5,960 nt of DNA from UBA11858 sp964589145 (GTDB taxonomy: Bacteria; Chloroflexota; Anaerolineae; Anaerolineales; UBA11858). Below, piece after piece: positions 1 through 5,234 of the stretch (position 1 is its first letter; every line of letters begins with the position of its first letter). The position numbers were made by a program, and so were the translations under genes. The stretch spans positions 1 through 5,960 of the forward strand of contig CAZPSL010000122.1 of NCBI GenBank assembly GCA_964589145.1, read 5' to 3'. The notes below the pieces were generated by a model. That model did not search any database, was not told the origin of the DNA, and saw nothing but the letters and a program-made list of their open reading frames with translations.

Positions 1-602
1 CCAAACCCGATGCCGGGGTCGAGGATGATTTTGTCGTCTGCGATGCCTGCCGCCCGCGCCCGCTCGACGCTCTCCATCAGTTCGCGTTTGACGTCTTCGA
101 GCAGGTCATCGTATTCCGCGCCGAGGTAGGCGTTACCCAACCGCTCGCGGACCTCCACACTGGCCGGGTTGCTGCGGTTGTGCATCAAAATCACAGTGGC
201 ATCAAAATCGGCAATCACCGCAGCGAGGTTCGGGTCACCGCGCAGGCCCCACACATCGTTGACGATGCGCGCTCCGGCGCTCAGGGCGGCCTCCGCCACG
301 CGGGCCTTGCAGGTATCCACCGAAATCAGCGCGTCCGGCAGACGCTCCGCGAGGGCGGCAATCACCGGGATGACGCGCTCCATCTCCTGCTCGGCGGAAA
401 TCGGCTGGGAACCGGGGCGGGTGCTTTCCCCGCCCACATCGAGGATATCTGCCCCGTGTGCGATGAACCGTTCGGCGCGCTCCACCGCGGCCTGTGTCAG
501 GTTGCGGAACGCGGAGGGCGATGCCAGCAAACCATCCCCCGAAAAACTGTCCGGGGTGATGTTGAGAATCGCCATCACGCAGGTGCGGGCGCCCCACTCC
601 AT
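1..602 (-). CDS. folP: Dihydropteroate synthase, C-terminus cut off by window edge
   Basis: FolP joins p-aminobenzoate to 6-hydroxymethyl-dihydropterin diphosphate to form dihydropteroate, a cytosolic step of folate synthesis and the target of sulfonamides. The 200 visible residues carry the family motifs in order: ILNITPDSFSGDG at about 12-24, DVGGESTRPG at about 55-64, SVDT at about 94-97, NDVWGLRGDP at about 115-124, MHNR at about 140-143 and ILDPGIGF at about 193-200. The last third, with the catalytic Lys and Arg loops, lies beyond base 1. The ATG at 602-600 overlaps the upstream TGA by one base (TGATG), and no strong Shine-Dalgarno sequence precedes it, so coupled translation with the upstream gene is likely. 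The start sits about ten residues before the first motif, which is normal for the family. The family call is near certain; the exact start is less so. Confidence 0.95.
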   Translation of the reverse strand, partial: MEWGARTCVMAILNITPDSFSGDGLLASPSAFRNLTQAAVERAERFIAHGADILDVGGESTRPGSQPISAEQEMERVIPVIAALAERLPDALISVDTCKARVAEAALSAGARIVNDVWGLRGDPNLAAVIADFDATVILMHNRSNPASVEVRERLGNAYLGAEYDDLLEDVKRELMESVERARAAGIADDKIILDPGIGF

Positions 603-1021
603 CAGACCATCTGCTCAATCGGGCGGGCGAGCCAGGCTTCGGCTTCGTCCAGGTCGGTGAAAATGCCCATGCGGGCACCGCTGCCGACGGCCAAGGCATC
701 GATCTTTTCAATTGCTTCGCGTACTTCGTCGTTGGCGATTACCACCGCCAGGCGGATATTGCGGGTGGATGGGTCACTGTTGAGTTCCACCGCGACCTGA
801 ATGGCCTCCTCAGGCAGCGATTCTACCGCCCGCAAGTCATACAGGTTGCGAACCAGGCGGTCAGAGCCGAGCAGATGCTCCTCGGAAAATTCGTGCCAGG
901 CTTGCAGTGTCTTGCGGTTGACATCCTTGAAGGTCACGGTAAGCCCGCCGTCGGCCCGGCGCTCGGCAGTGAAACCCAGGCTGGGGTCCGGAGTGAAGTT
1001 GAGGGGTTTGAGATCAGTCAT
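602..1021 (-). CDS. Small SpoIIAA/STAS-like protein, 139 aa
   Basis: This is a soluble protein without signal peptide or membrane segment. The N-terminus is strand-rich (GGLTVTFKDV at about 25-34). A middle part (VRNLYDLRAVESLPEEAI at about 57-74) is followed by a second strand (RLAVVIANDEV at about 89-99) and ends in MGIFTDLDEAEAWL at about 117-130. A final 'FTD-x-x-EA-x-AWL' is typical of SpoIIAA/STAS-like small proteins of unknown role found in many environmental bacteria, so the fold is inferred from pattern and not from catalytic residues. I chose ATG at 1021 because AGGAG lies 7 nt upstream. A longer in-frame start at 1072 would add 17 residues but lacks such a site and would swallow this one. 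The stop overlaps folP's ATG, so the two probably share an mRNA. A role in folate metabolism is not shown. Confidence 0.7.
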   Translation of the reverse strand: MTDLKPLNFTPDPSLGFTAERRADGGLTVTFKDVNRKTLQAWHEFSEEHLLGSDRLVRNLYDLRAVESLPEEAIQVAVELNSDPSTRNIRLAVVIANDEVREAIEKIDALAVGSGARMGIFTDLDEAEAWLARPIEQMV

Positions 1022-1028
1022 GAGAAAT

Positions 1029-1033
1029 CTCCT
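1029..1033 (-). promoter_or_regulatory. Shine-Dalgarno site deciding the STAS-like gene start
   Basis: The minus strand reads AGGAG, then 7 nt, then ATG at 1021. This spacing favours the 139-residue form over the in-frame ATG at 1072. Confidence 0.7.
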
Positions 1034-1076
1034 GCGTGGTGAGGTTGAGGGTACAGGGTGAAAGTTCGGCACACTG

Positions 1077-1084
1077 ATTGTACC
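1077..1084 (-). promoter_or_regulatory. Candidate -10 box (GGTACAAT) for STAS-like gene and folP
   Basis: The minus strand carries GGTACAAT about 55 nt before the ATG at 1021, downstream of the vapC terminator. TACAAT fits a sigma-70-type -10 element. I see no convincing -35 at 16-18 nt spacing. The same 8-mer occurs upstream of the antitoxin gene at 1914-1921, which modestly supports both as promoters. Confidence 0.4.
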
Positions 1085-1123
1085 CGATTTGCTTCAAAGT
1101 GGCGCACACCTTACCCAAAAACT

Positions 1124-1150
1124 GTAAAGCGGATTGGCAATCCGCTCTAC
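1124..1150 (-). terminator. Hairpin terminator after the PIN toxin gene
   Basis: The minus-strand RNA can form a 12-bp stem with a 3-nt loop, with core GGATTGCCAATCC, followed shortly by AGTTTTT. One pair in the stem is G-U in the minus-strand RNA but would be an A-C mismatch in a plus-strand RNA, so the structure suits minus-strand transcripts. It begins about 18 nt after the stop of the toxin gene at 1169. The stem is compact and GC-rich, but the T-run is offset by a few bases, so termination strength is uncertain. Confidence 0.6.
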
Positions 1151-1168
1151 GCTCTACATGCGGTTGGG

Positions 1169-1606
1169 TCAGGAGAACGCGTCCAGGGCCTGCGCAGGGG
1201 TACGGGTGGTGATGACGTCGGAAACGCGCTGCCGCTGTTCGCGGTCCAGCGTCACCAGGGTTGTGCCGAAGCGCAAGGCCACGGCAGCGTACACCGCGTC
1301 GCTTCCGCGCAGGCGGTGCCCAGCGGCAACATGCACCGCCTGACTGGCAAGCGCAGCGTCCAGGGGAACCAGAATCAGATGAGGCAAACGGGCCAGGGCG
1401 TGCGCAAAATCGCGCGCCAGGGCAGCATCCCCGCGCCCTCGCCCCACCGCCGCGGCGACCTCCGGCAGCAGCAGGGTCGGAACGATGACGGGCAAGGCGT
1501 CCTGCTGGAGAGCGGCCAAAAACCGGTTGCTGATCTCGCTCCCGGCTTCGTAGGGGTTGAAAGCGTTCAAAAAAACGCTGGCATCCACGGTGAACGTGCG
1601 CGCCAC
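1169..1606 (-). CDS. vapC: PIN-domain toxin (VapC-like ribonuclease), 145 aa
   Basis: VapC-type PIN proteins are Mg2+-dependent ribonucleases that block translation when freed from their antitoxin. The four acidic residues of the PIN active site are visible: Asp8 in VDASVFLNAF, Glu49 in LLPEVAAA, Asp103 in GSDAVYAAVA and Asp121 in LVTLDREQ. The length of 145 residues is typical and the gene appears intact. The start is GTG at 1606, 8 nt after the antitoxin stop. GGAGG lies 4 nt before it and overlaps that stop (TAGGAGG), so translation is probably coupled. The RNA target cannot be deduced. The order antitoxin then toxin, with the antitoxin of Phd type, is common for PIN pairs. Confidence 0.9.
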   Translation of the reverse strand: MARTFTVDASVFLNAFNPYEAGSEISNRFLAALQQDALPVIVPTLLLPEVAAAVGRGRGDAALARDFAHALARLPHLILVPLDAALASQAVHVAAGHRLRGSDAVYAAVALRFGTTLVTLDREQRQRVSDVITTRTPAQALDAFS

Positions 1607-1614
1607 GCTGCCTC

Positions 1615-1878
1615 CTAGCGCCGAATCTCGGAAAGGATTTCCACGGAACTTTTCTCCGACTGCCAGTGTTCGCCAATTTCCTTTCCCAGGCGCGTGAGTT
1701 CTTCCCAGGTCGTATCCGCCGCTTCAACCGGCTGGCGCGGCGGGGCAGCCTCCAGGGGCATCAAAAGCGCAACCGGGCGACCGTGACGAGTCACCACGTA
1801 GGTCGCCTGCTTCTCGTTGACGGTGCGGATGACATCCGAAACCTGCGCTTTCAATTCGCGTATTCCGATTTCCGGCAT
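1615..1878 (-). CDS. Phd/YefM-type antitoxin paired with PIN toxin, 87 aa
   Basis: This is the antitoxin of the VapBC-like pair. It would bind and neutralise the PIN toxin and repress the shared promoter. The N-terminal MPEIGIRELKAQVSDVI (1-17) and TYVVTRHGRPVALLMPLE (26-43) are the classic Phd/YefM DNA-binding and dimerisation fold. The tail, from about residue 45 to 87, is rich in Pro, Glu and Lys (WEELTRLGKEIGEHW, then EKSSVEILSEIRR) and is the expected toxin-binding segment. ATG at 1878 is preceded by GGAGG with 5-nt spacing. An in-frame ATG at 1923 would place the operator palindrome inside the coding region and is rejected. It could be named vapB by partnership, but the fold is Phd-like and not AbrB- or RHH-like. 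Confidence 0.88.
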   Translation of the reverse strand: MPEIGIRELKAQVSDVIRTVNEKQATYVVTRHGRPVALLMPLEAAPPRQPVEAADTTWEELTRLGKEIGEHWQSEKSSVEILSEIRR

Positions 1879-1890
1879 GGGAACCTCCAA

Positions 1891-1921
1891 AATGTAGTCA
1901 CAACCGCGACTACATTGTACC
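1891..1921 (-). promoter_or_regulatory. Promoter and operator palindrome of the toxin-antitoxin operon
   Basis: A perfect inverted repeat with 9-bp arms, AATGTAGTC (1891-1899) and GACTACATT (1908-1916), is separated by 8 nt and ends 12 nt before the antitoxin ATG. The minus strand also reads TGGTACAAT at 1914-1922, an extended -10 box whose last three bases lie inside one arm. The predicted start of transcription would fall within the palindrome, so a dimeric antitoxin bound there would block transcription. This is the usual autoregulation of such operons; the binding itself is inferred. Confidence 0.7.
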
Positions 1922-2055
1922 ACAAACAGGCTAAGTATCTATCCGAAAATTCAAACAGATATATTGCCGTATGGCGCGTTCCCCCAACCCCCCTGTATCC
2001 CCCCTCACCCTTCGGGCAGGCTTCGCACTCCCCGGGGAAGGGGGGACGTGCTGTA

Positions 2056-2094
2056 GTGCTGTTGTCGGCGCACAAAGTGCGCCGACAACAGCAC
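2056..2094. repeat. Perfect 18-bp stem, 3-nt loop (element A)
   Basis: The arms at 2056-2073 and 2077-2094 are exact reverse complements around AAA, with GCAC/GTGC at the loop. On the plus strand a short T-run (ACTTTT) follows, so it might weakly terminate plus-strand transcripts. There is no T-run on the minus side where the hydantoinase transcript would arrive. Confidence 0.9.
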
Positions 2095-2132
2095 ACTTTT
2101 CGCAGCCCCTCCCCAAAATTTCCGCTTTGGTT

Positions 2133-2192
2133 CCCCTCTCCCGAAGGGAGAGGGGTCAGGGGTGAGGGCAGGGAGGGGTTGGGGTGGAGGGG
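2133..2192 (+). repeat. 10-bp hairpin followed by G-tract run, G-quadruplex candidate
   Basis: CCCCTCTCCC (2133-2142) pairs with GGGAGAGGGG (2146-2155) around GAA. Further G-runs follow to 2192, including 2159-2162, 2175-2178, 2181-2184 and 2189-2192 with short spacers, so the plus strand could form a G-quadruplex as an alternative to the hairpin. Whether it folds or acts in the cell is unknown. Confidence 0.6.
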
Positions 2193-2255
2193 AAATGTTG
2201 CCACAGCGTGTCAAAACAGGCCTGGTTTGTCGCATAGCGATTTTTCGGATAGGCT

Positions 2256-3674
2256 CTAAAGCACCGCTGCCCCCGGCTGACGGTGCAGGAACCGCCCCAT
2301 GCCGCGGCGGCCCAGCCAGCGGTCGCCATCCACAATCAGGCGGCCGCGCAGAAACACCTTTTCGGGGCAGCCGGTCAGTTCCCAGCCCTCGTAGAGGTTG
2401 TAATCGGTGCGGTGATGCGCCATCGCCACGCCGTATTTCACCTTGCGGTCGGGGTCCCAAATTACGATGTCGGCATCCGCGCCGGGGATCAGCGACCCCT
2501 TGCGGGGGTACAGCCCGAAAATTTTGGCGGGATTGGTGCTGGTGAGCGCCACAAACTCGTTGGGGCTGATCCTGCCTTTGACCACGCCCTCCGTCCACAG
2601 CACCGGAAGGCGGTCCTGAACCCCCGGCAGCCCGTTGGGGATTTTGGTAAAATCCCCGGCCCCCAGTTCCTTGCCGGGGATGGCAACCGGCTCGCCCTCG
2701 TAGATGATGGGCTTTGTCCCGTCGTAGAAAAACGGGCAGTGGTCGGTGCCCACGGTCTGGATGATGCCCTGCTCCAGGCCCTCCCACAGGCGGGCATTGT
2801 CGGCTTCGGTGCGCATGGGGGGCGAGCAGATCCACTTCGCCCCGTCCGGGCGGCGGAGATGCTCAATGGTGAAGAACAGGTACTGCGGGCAGGTCTCGCC
2901 CATGATGGGAACGCCACGTTCGCGGGCGTAGCGGAGCATATCCACGCCCCCGGCGGTGTTCATGTGGACGATGTAGAGCGGGGCATCCGCCACCGCCGCC
3001 ATGCCCGCCAGCCGCAGGATGGATTCCGCCGCGCCCCAGGCAGGGCGGGTGAGCGCGTGCCATTCCGGGGTGGTGTGCCCTGCCGCTAACGCTTCCGGCA
3101 CCAGGGTTTCGATCACATCCCCGTTTTCGCAGTGCGCCATCACCAGCATCCCGTTCTCTTTGGCGATGCGCATGGCTTTGAAGATGTCGCCATCCGCCAG
3201 GCGCAGGCGGCCATTGTAGGCGGTGAACACCTTGAGGGTGGTGATGCCCATCTTCACCAGGGAGGGGATTCCAGCAGCAACCTGCTCGTTGAAATGTGTC
3301 AGGTTCATGTGAAAGCCATAGTCAATGGCGGCTTTCTCCGCTTTGCGCCGCCAGATTTCCACATCGCGGGCGAAGTTGCTCTCGTCGGGGGAATTCTGGA
3401 CGACGAAGTCCATCACCGTGGTGGTGCCGCCAAAGGCAGCCGCCTTGTGCCCGGTGTAGTGGTCATCCGAGGAGACCGTGCCGAACATCTCCAGGTCGAA
3501 GTGGGTGTGCGGGTCGATCCCGCCGGGGAGGACGAGTTTGCCGCTGGCATCCACCACTTCCTCGCCGGAGATGTTCAGATTCTCTGCGATGGTTTTGATT
3601 TTCTCGCCTTCGATGAGGATATCCGCCTTGAAGGTTTCCGCGGCGGTGATCAGGGTTCCGTTTTTGATGAGCAT
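2256..3674 (-). CDS. hydA: D-hydantoinase / dihydropyrimidinase, 472 aa
   Basis: This is a cytosolic metal-dependent amidohydrolase that opens the ring of dihydropyrimidines or 5-substituted hydantoins to N-carbamoyl amino acids. The binuclear metal ligands are all visible: His56 and His58 in DPHTHFD, the lysine expected to be carboxylated at Lys148 in TTLKVFTAY, His181 in MAHCENGD, His237 in YIVHMNT and Asp311 in GTDHCPF. MFGTVSSDDHYTGHKAAA (63-80) and AFGGTTTVMDF are family signatures that separate it from dihydroorotase and allantoinase. The length is usual and the gene appears intact. ATG at 3674 has GGAGAG 6 nt upstream. No carbamoylase, dihydropyrimidine dehydrogenase or transporter lies beside it, so the natural substrate is open. 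The stop is 3 nt from the inverted end of repeat element A, and element B lies upstream, leaving the gene isolated between repeats. No clear promoter was found. Confidence 0.93.
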   Translation of the reverse strand: MLIKNGTLITAAETFKADILIEGEKIKTIAENLNISGEEVVDASGKLVLPGGIDPHTHFDLEMFGTVSSDDHYTGHKAAAFGGTTTVMDFVVQNSPDESNFARDVEIWRRKAEKAAIDYGFHMNLTHFNEQVAAGIPSLVKMGITTLKVFTAYNGRLRLADGDIFKAMRIAKENGMLVMAHCENGDVIETLVPEALAAGHTTPEWHALTRPAWGAAESILRLAGMAAVADAPLYIVHMNTAGGVDMLRYARERGVPIMGETCPQYLFFTIEHLRRPDGAKWICSPPMRTEADNARLWEGLEQGIIQTVGTDHCPFFYDGTKPIIYEGEPVAIPGKELGAGDFTKIPNGLPGVQDRLPVLWTEGVVKGRISPNEFVALTSTNPAKIFGLYPRKGSLIPGADADIVIWDPDRKVKYGVAMAHHRTDYNLYEGWELTGCPEKVFLRGRLIVDGDRWLGRRGMGRFLHRQPGAAVL

Positions 3675-3740
3675 GGGATTCTCTCCGTTATCTGGATGTG
3701 GTATGCACTCTCTGTGATGCGGACAGCAGAAAACCTGTTA

Positions 3741-3880
3741 CTTCCCCATCCCCCCTGTATCCCCCCTTCCCTGGGGAAGGGGGGATACGCTAAGTGGGGT
3801 ATTTTCGGGCACTTCGTGCCCGAAAATACCCCACAGGATGATTCCCCTCCCCCTGTGGGGGAGGGGCCTGGGGTGGGGGA
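3741..3880. repeat. Repeat element B: G/C-tract hairpin array related to element A
   Basis: The gap between the hydantoinase start and the GH3 fragment holds three successive perfect hairpins. The first has 15-bp arms (3757-3771, 3774-3788) around TG. The second has 18-bp arms (3795-3812, 3816-3833) around TTC. The third has 10-bp arms (3844-3853, 3857-3866) around TGT. CCCCCCTGTATCCCCCCT (3750-3767) and GGGGAAGGGGGGA (3773-3785) are identical to words in element A, in the same orientation. No coding capacity or transposase is seen, and no inverted ends like those of element A were found around it. Confidence 0.75.
3857..3879 (+). repeat. G-quadruplex candidate in element B
   Basis: Four G-runs of 5, 4, 4 and 5 bases are separated by loops of 1, 3 and 1 nt on the plus strand. 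This fits the standard G-quadruplex pattern very tightly. The first two runs also pair with 3844-3853 in the 10-bp hairpin, so the two folds would compete. Confidence 0.6.
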
Positions 3881-3921
3881 GACAGAAAAGTTCATACAGG
3901 GTCTAGGGACTCCCTCTCAAG

Positions 3922-4092
3922 TCAGCCAAGATACTCAACTCGGGCAGCCACCTGCAAATCGTGGGAGGAGCCGCCGATAAAAATCTCGAAGATACCGGGG
4001 TCGGCAGCCCACTTGCGGGCGGCGTCATCGTAAAACGCCAGGGCAGCCTCCCCAATCTCAAAAACGACCAGTTTGGTCTCGCCGGGCTGCAT
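3922..4092 (-). pseudogene. Remnant of GH3 beta-glucosidase C-terminal Fn3-like domain
   Basis: The reading frame gives MQPGETKLVVFEIGEAAL, then AFYDDAARKWAADPGIFEIF, then IGGSSHDLQVAARVEYLG before a stop. The pattern PGE-T-x-x-V-x-F, LAFYD, W-x-x-x-PG-x-FEI and G-x-SS-x-D is that of the fibronectin-III-like domain ending many GH3 glycoside hydrolases. Only about 56 residues are left of an enzyme normally 700-800 long. The frame runs upstream to an ATG at 4158, but those 22 residues look like non-coding sequence, and no GH3 match was seen in the other frames up to 4332. It is therefore read as a decayed gene end, although a small orphan domain that is still expressed cannot be excluded. Confidence 0.6.
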
Positions 4093-4184
4093 GGTTGCAG
4101 AGTTTTCGGGCGTGGGCAGGGAGAGGGGCCAAGAAGCGGTTCCCACCTGACTGCCCAATTTTACGTCTTTTGCCTGCGCCCCGT

Positions 4185-4224
4185 GAATAAAACGAATTGC
4201 GCGAAACAGAAATTCGTTTTATTC
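4185..4224. repeat. A/T-rich 14-bp hairpin in the gap before the DegV stop
   Basis: GAATAAAACGAATT (4185-4198) pairs perfectly with AATTCGTTTTATTC (4211-4224) around a 12-nt loop. It lies in a 240-nt gap (4093-4332) between the DegV gene's stop and the GH3 fragment and is clearly richer in A/T than its surroundings. It could be a terminator or a repeat-family member; on the minus strand AATT follows the stem, not a clean T-run. I see no gene in the rest of this gap. Confidence 0.6.
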
Positions 4225-4332
4225 GTTTCATTTGCCGCATTTGTGTTGCCCGGATAGCACCATTTGACTCCTTCGCAACTCAGGTGTTCTTGCAATCTAC
4301 GGTCGCTAACCCCAACATGCAGCCCGCACCTT

Positions 4333-5175
4333 TCAATCTGCAACATCCTTCAGCACCACAGCGAATCCCAGCCCGTTGGGGCCGACGTGGGTACCGATGA
4401 CGGTGGTGACGTTGACAATCGGCGGGCTGGGGGGATGCTCCCAGGTGATGCGGTCACGGAAGGCCAGGGCATCCTCCTCGGCGTTGGTGTGCAGGATGGC
4501 GAGCCGTTCCAGGGGGCCAAGACCCTCCAAAAGTTCCAGCAGGTGGGCGATTCCCTTCCGGCGGGTGCGTGTTTTCCCCAGGTCGAGTACCCGTCCGCCG
4601 TACACTTCCACAAAAGGCTTGATCCGCAATAATGCCCCGATGCGCGCCCGCGCCCAGCCGACGCGCCCGCTGCGGCGGACGTATTCGAGCGTGTCCAGCA
4701 TGGCGTAGACCCGCGCCCGGCGGCGGGTATCTGCCACGCGGGCGGTGATCTCATCCATCGGTGCGCCCTGGGCGGCGAGTTCGGCAGCAGCGATAGCCTG
4801 AAAGCCAATCCCCAGGGTCAGTTGCTCGCTGTCAATGACCTGCACCCGCTCCCCGAAAGGCCGCGCCCCCAGGGAGGCCATATCGCAAATGCTGCTGAGT
4901 GTGCTGGAGACGTGAATGGAGACCACTGCATCGTATCCGCTGTCCAGCAGTTGGCGGTAGGCCGCCTCAAATTTGCCCGCCGGAGGGGAGGCGGTTGTGG
5001 GTACCCGCTTCATTTCGGGCAGGCGCTCGTAAAACTCGCGGCGGGAGAGTCCCTGCCCGTCCTCATAACTTTTCCCCTCCACAACCACAATGGCGGGGAT
5101 AACGCGGATGCCCAGGGTTTCTGCCACCTGCGGGGCGATGTCAGCAGTGCTGTCGGTAACGATGGCTGTTTTCAT
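4333..5175 (-). CDS. DegV family fatty-acid-binding protein (FakB-like), 280 aa
   Basis: DegV/FakB proteins hold a single fatty acid in a pocket and present its carboxylate to the kinase FakA, which makes acyl-phosphate for phospholipid synthesis. Motifs in order: TDSTADI at 7-13, PTTASPPAGKFE at 59-70 (matching the family's TSQPS-type loop), SIHVSSTLSS at 86-95, VIDSEQLTLGIG at 113-124, LDTLEYVRRSGRVGWARARI at 160-179, IKPFVEVYGG at 185-194 and GTHVGPNGLG at 261-270. The length of 280 is typical and the gene is intact. The start at MKTAIVTDSTAD (ATG at 5175) matches the family. An in-frame extension to 5238 would translate the terminator hairpin and is rejected. No Shine-Dalgarno is visible before the ATG, which directly follows the hairpin's T-run. 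The upstream neighbour is the FakA-like subunit 59 nt away. The bound lipid cannot be told from sequence. Confidence 0.92.
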   Translation of the reverse strand: MKTAIVTDSTADIAPQVAETLGIRVIPAIVVVEGKSYEDGQGLSRREFYERLPEMKRVPTTASPPAGKFEAAYRQLLDSGYDAVVSIHVSSTLSSICDMASLGARPFGERVQVIDSEQLTLGIGFQAIAAAELAAQGAPMDEITARVADTRRRARVYAMLDTLEYVRRSGRVGWARARIGALLRIKPFVEVYGGRVLDLGKTRTRRKGIAHLLELLEGLGPLERLAILHTNAEEDALAFRDRITWEHPPSPPIVNVTTVIGTHVGPNGLGFAVVLKDVAD

Positions 5176-5182
5176 GGCATTC

Positions 5183-5221
5183 AAAAAGGACTGGCAGTCC
5201 TGACGGGACTGCCAGTCCTTT
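5183..5221 (-). terminator. Strong hairpin terminator between fakA-like and DegV genes
   Basis: Arms of 16 nt (5185-5200 and 5206-5221) are exact reverse complements around a 5-nt loop. On the minus strand the GC-rich stem is followed by TTTTT, the form of an intrinsic terminator. It starts 13 nt after the stop of the fakA-like gene and ends 7 nt before the DegV start. Each arm contains a near-palindromic 13-mer (GGACTGGCAGTCC or its complement), so each half could also fold on itself. It may terminate fully, attenuate, or stabilise mRNA ends. Confidence 0.8.
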
Positions 5222-5234
5222 GCAGAAGCGACAC

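Larger units (their letters stand above)
1939..2252. repeat. Repeat element A: G/C-tract hairpin array with 11-bp inverted ends
   Basis: No protein-coding gene is credible in this stretch of more than 300 nt between the antitoxin promoter and the hydantoinase stop. It is bounded by an inverted 11-mer, CTATCCGAAAA (1939-1949) and its complement (2242-2252). Inside are CCCCCCTGTATCCCCCCT (1988-2005), GGGGAAGGGGGGA (2034-2046), a perfect 18-bp hairpin (2056-2094, loop AAA), a 10-bp hairpin (2133-2155, loop GAA) and a run of G-tracts up to 2192. The first two words and the hairpin layout recur in element B at 3741-3880. It resembles a MITE or REP-like non-coding repeat. No transposase and no clear target-site duplication are visible. 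Confidence 0.7.

Noticed and set aside
180..800. Long plus-strand open frame of about 206 codons
   Set aside because: It lies opposite folP and the STAS-like gene, whose motifs are clear; its translation has no family pattern and is a high-GC shadow.
1939..2252. CRISPR array or tandem repeat in the C/G-rich intergenic region
   Set aside because: There are inverted, not regularly spaced direct, repeats, and no spacer-like units or cas genes.
2005..2835. Minus-strand open frame of 276 codons overlapping the hydantoinase 3' end
   Set aside because: It is a shifted frame of the real gene continuing into repeat element A; no family motifs.
2256..3674. Dihydroorotase or allantoinase instead of hydantoinase
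   Set aside because: The MFGTVSSDDHYTGHKAA segment, the length of 472 and the motif around Asp311 fit D-hydantoinase/dihydropyrimidinase better.
1988..3833. Composite transposon carrying the hydantoinase between elements A and B
   Set aside because: There is no transposase, element B lacks the inverted ends seen around A, and only 13-18 bp words are identical, so this is not supported.
3132..3980. Plus-strand open frame of 282 codons over the hydantoinase start and element B
   Set aside because: It is antisense to conserved hydantoinase sequence and runs through hairpin repeats; its composition fits a shadow frame.
1922..4332. tRNA or other structured RNA gene in the gaps
   Set aside because: No cloverleaf with TTCGA-type T-loop and CCA-end geometry was found; the structures seen are simple hairpins.
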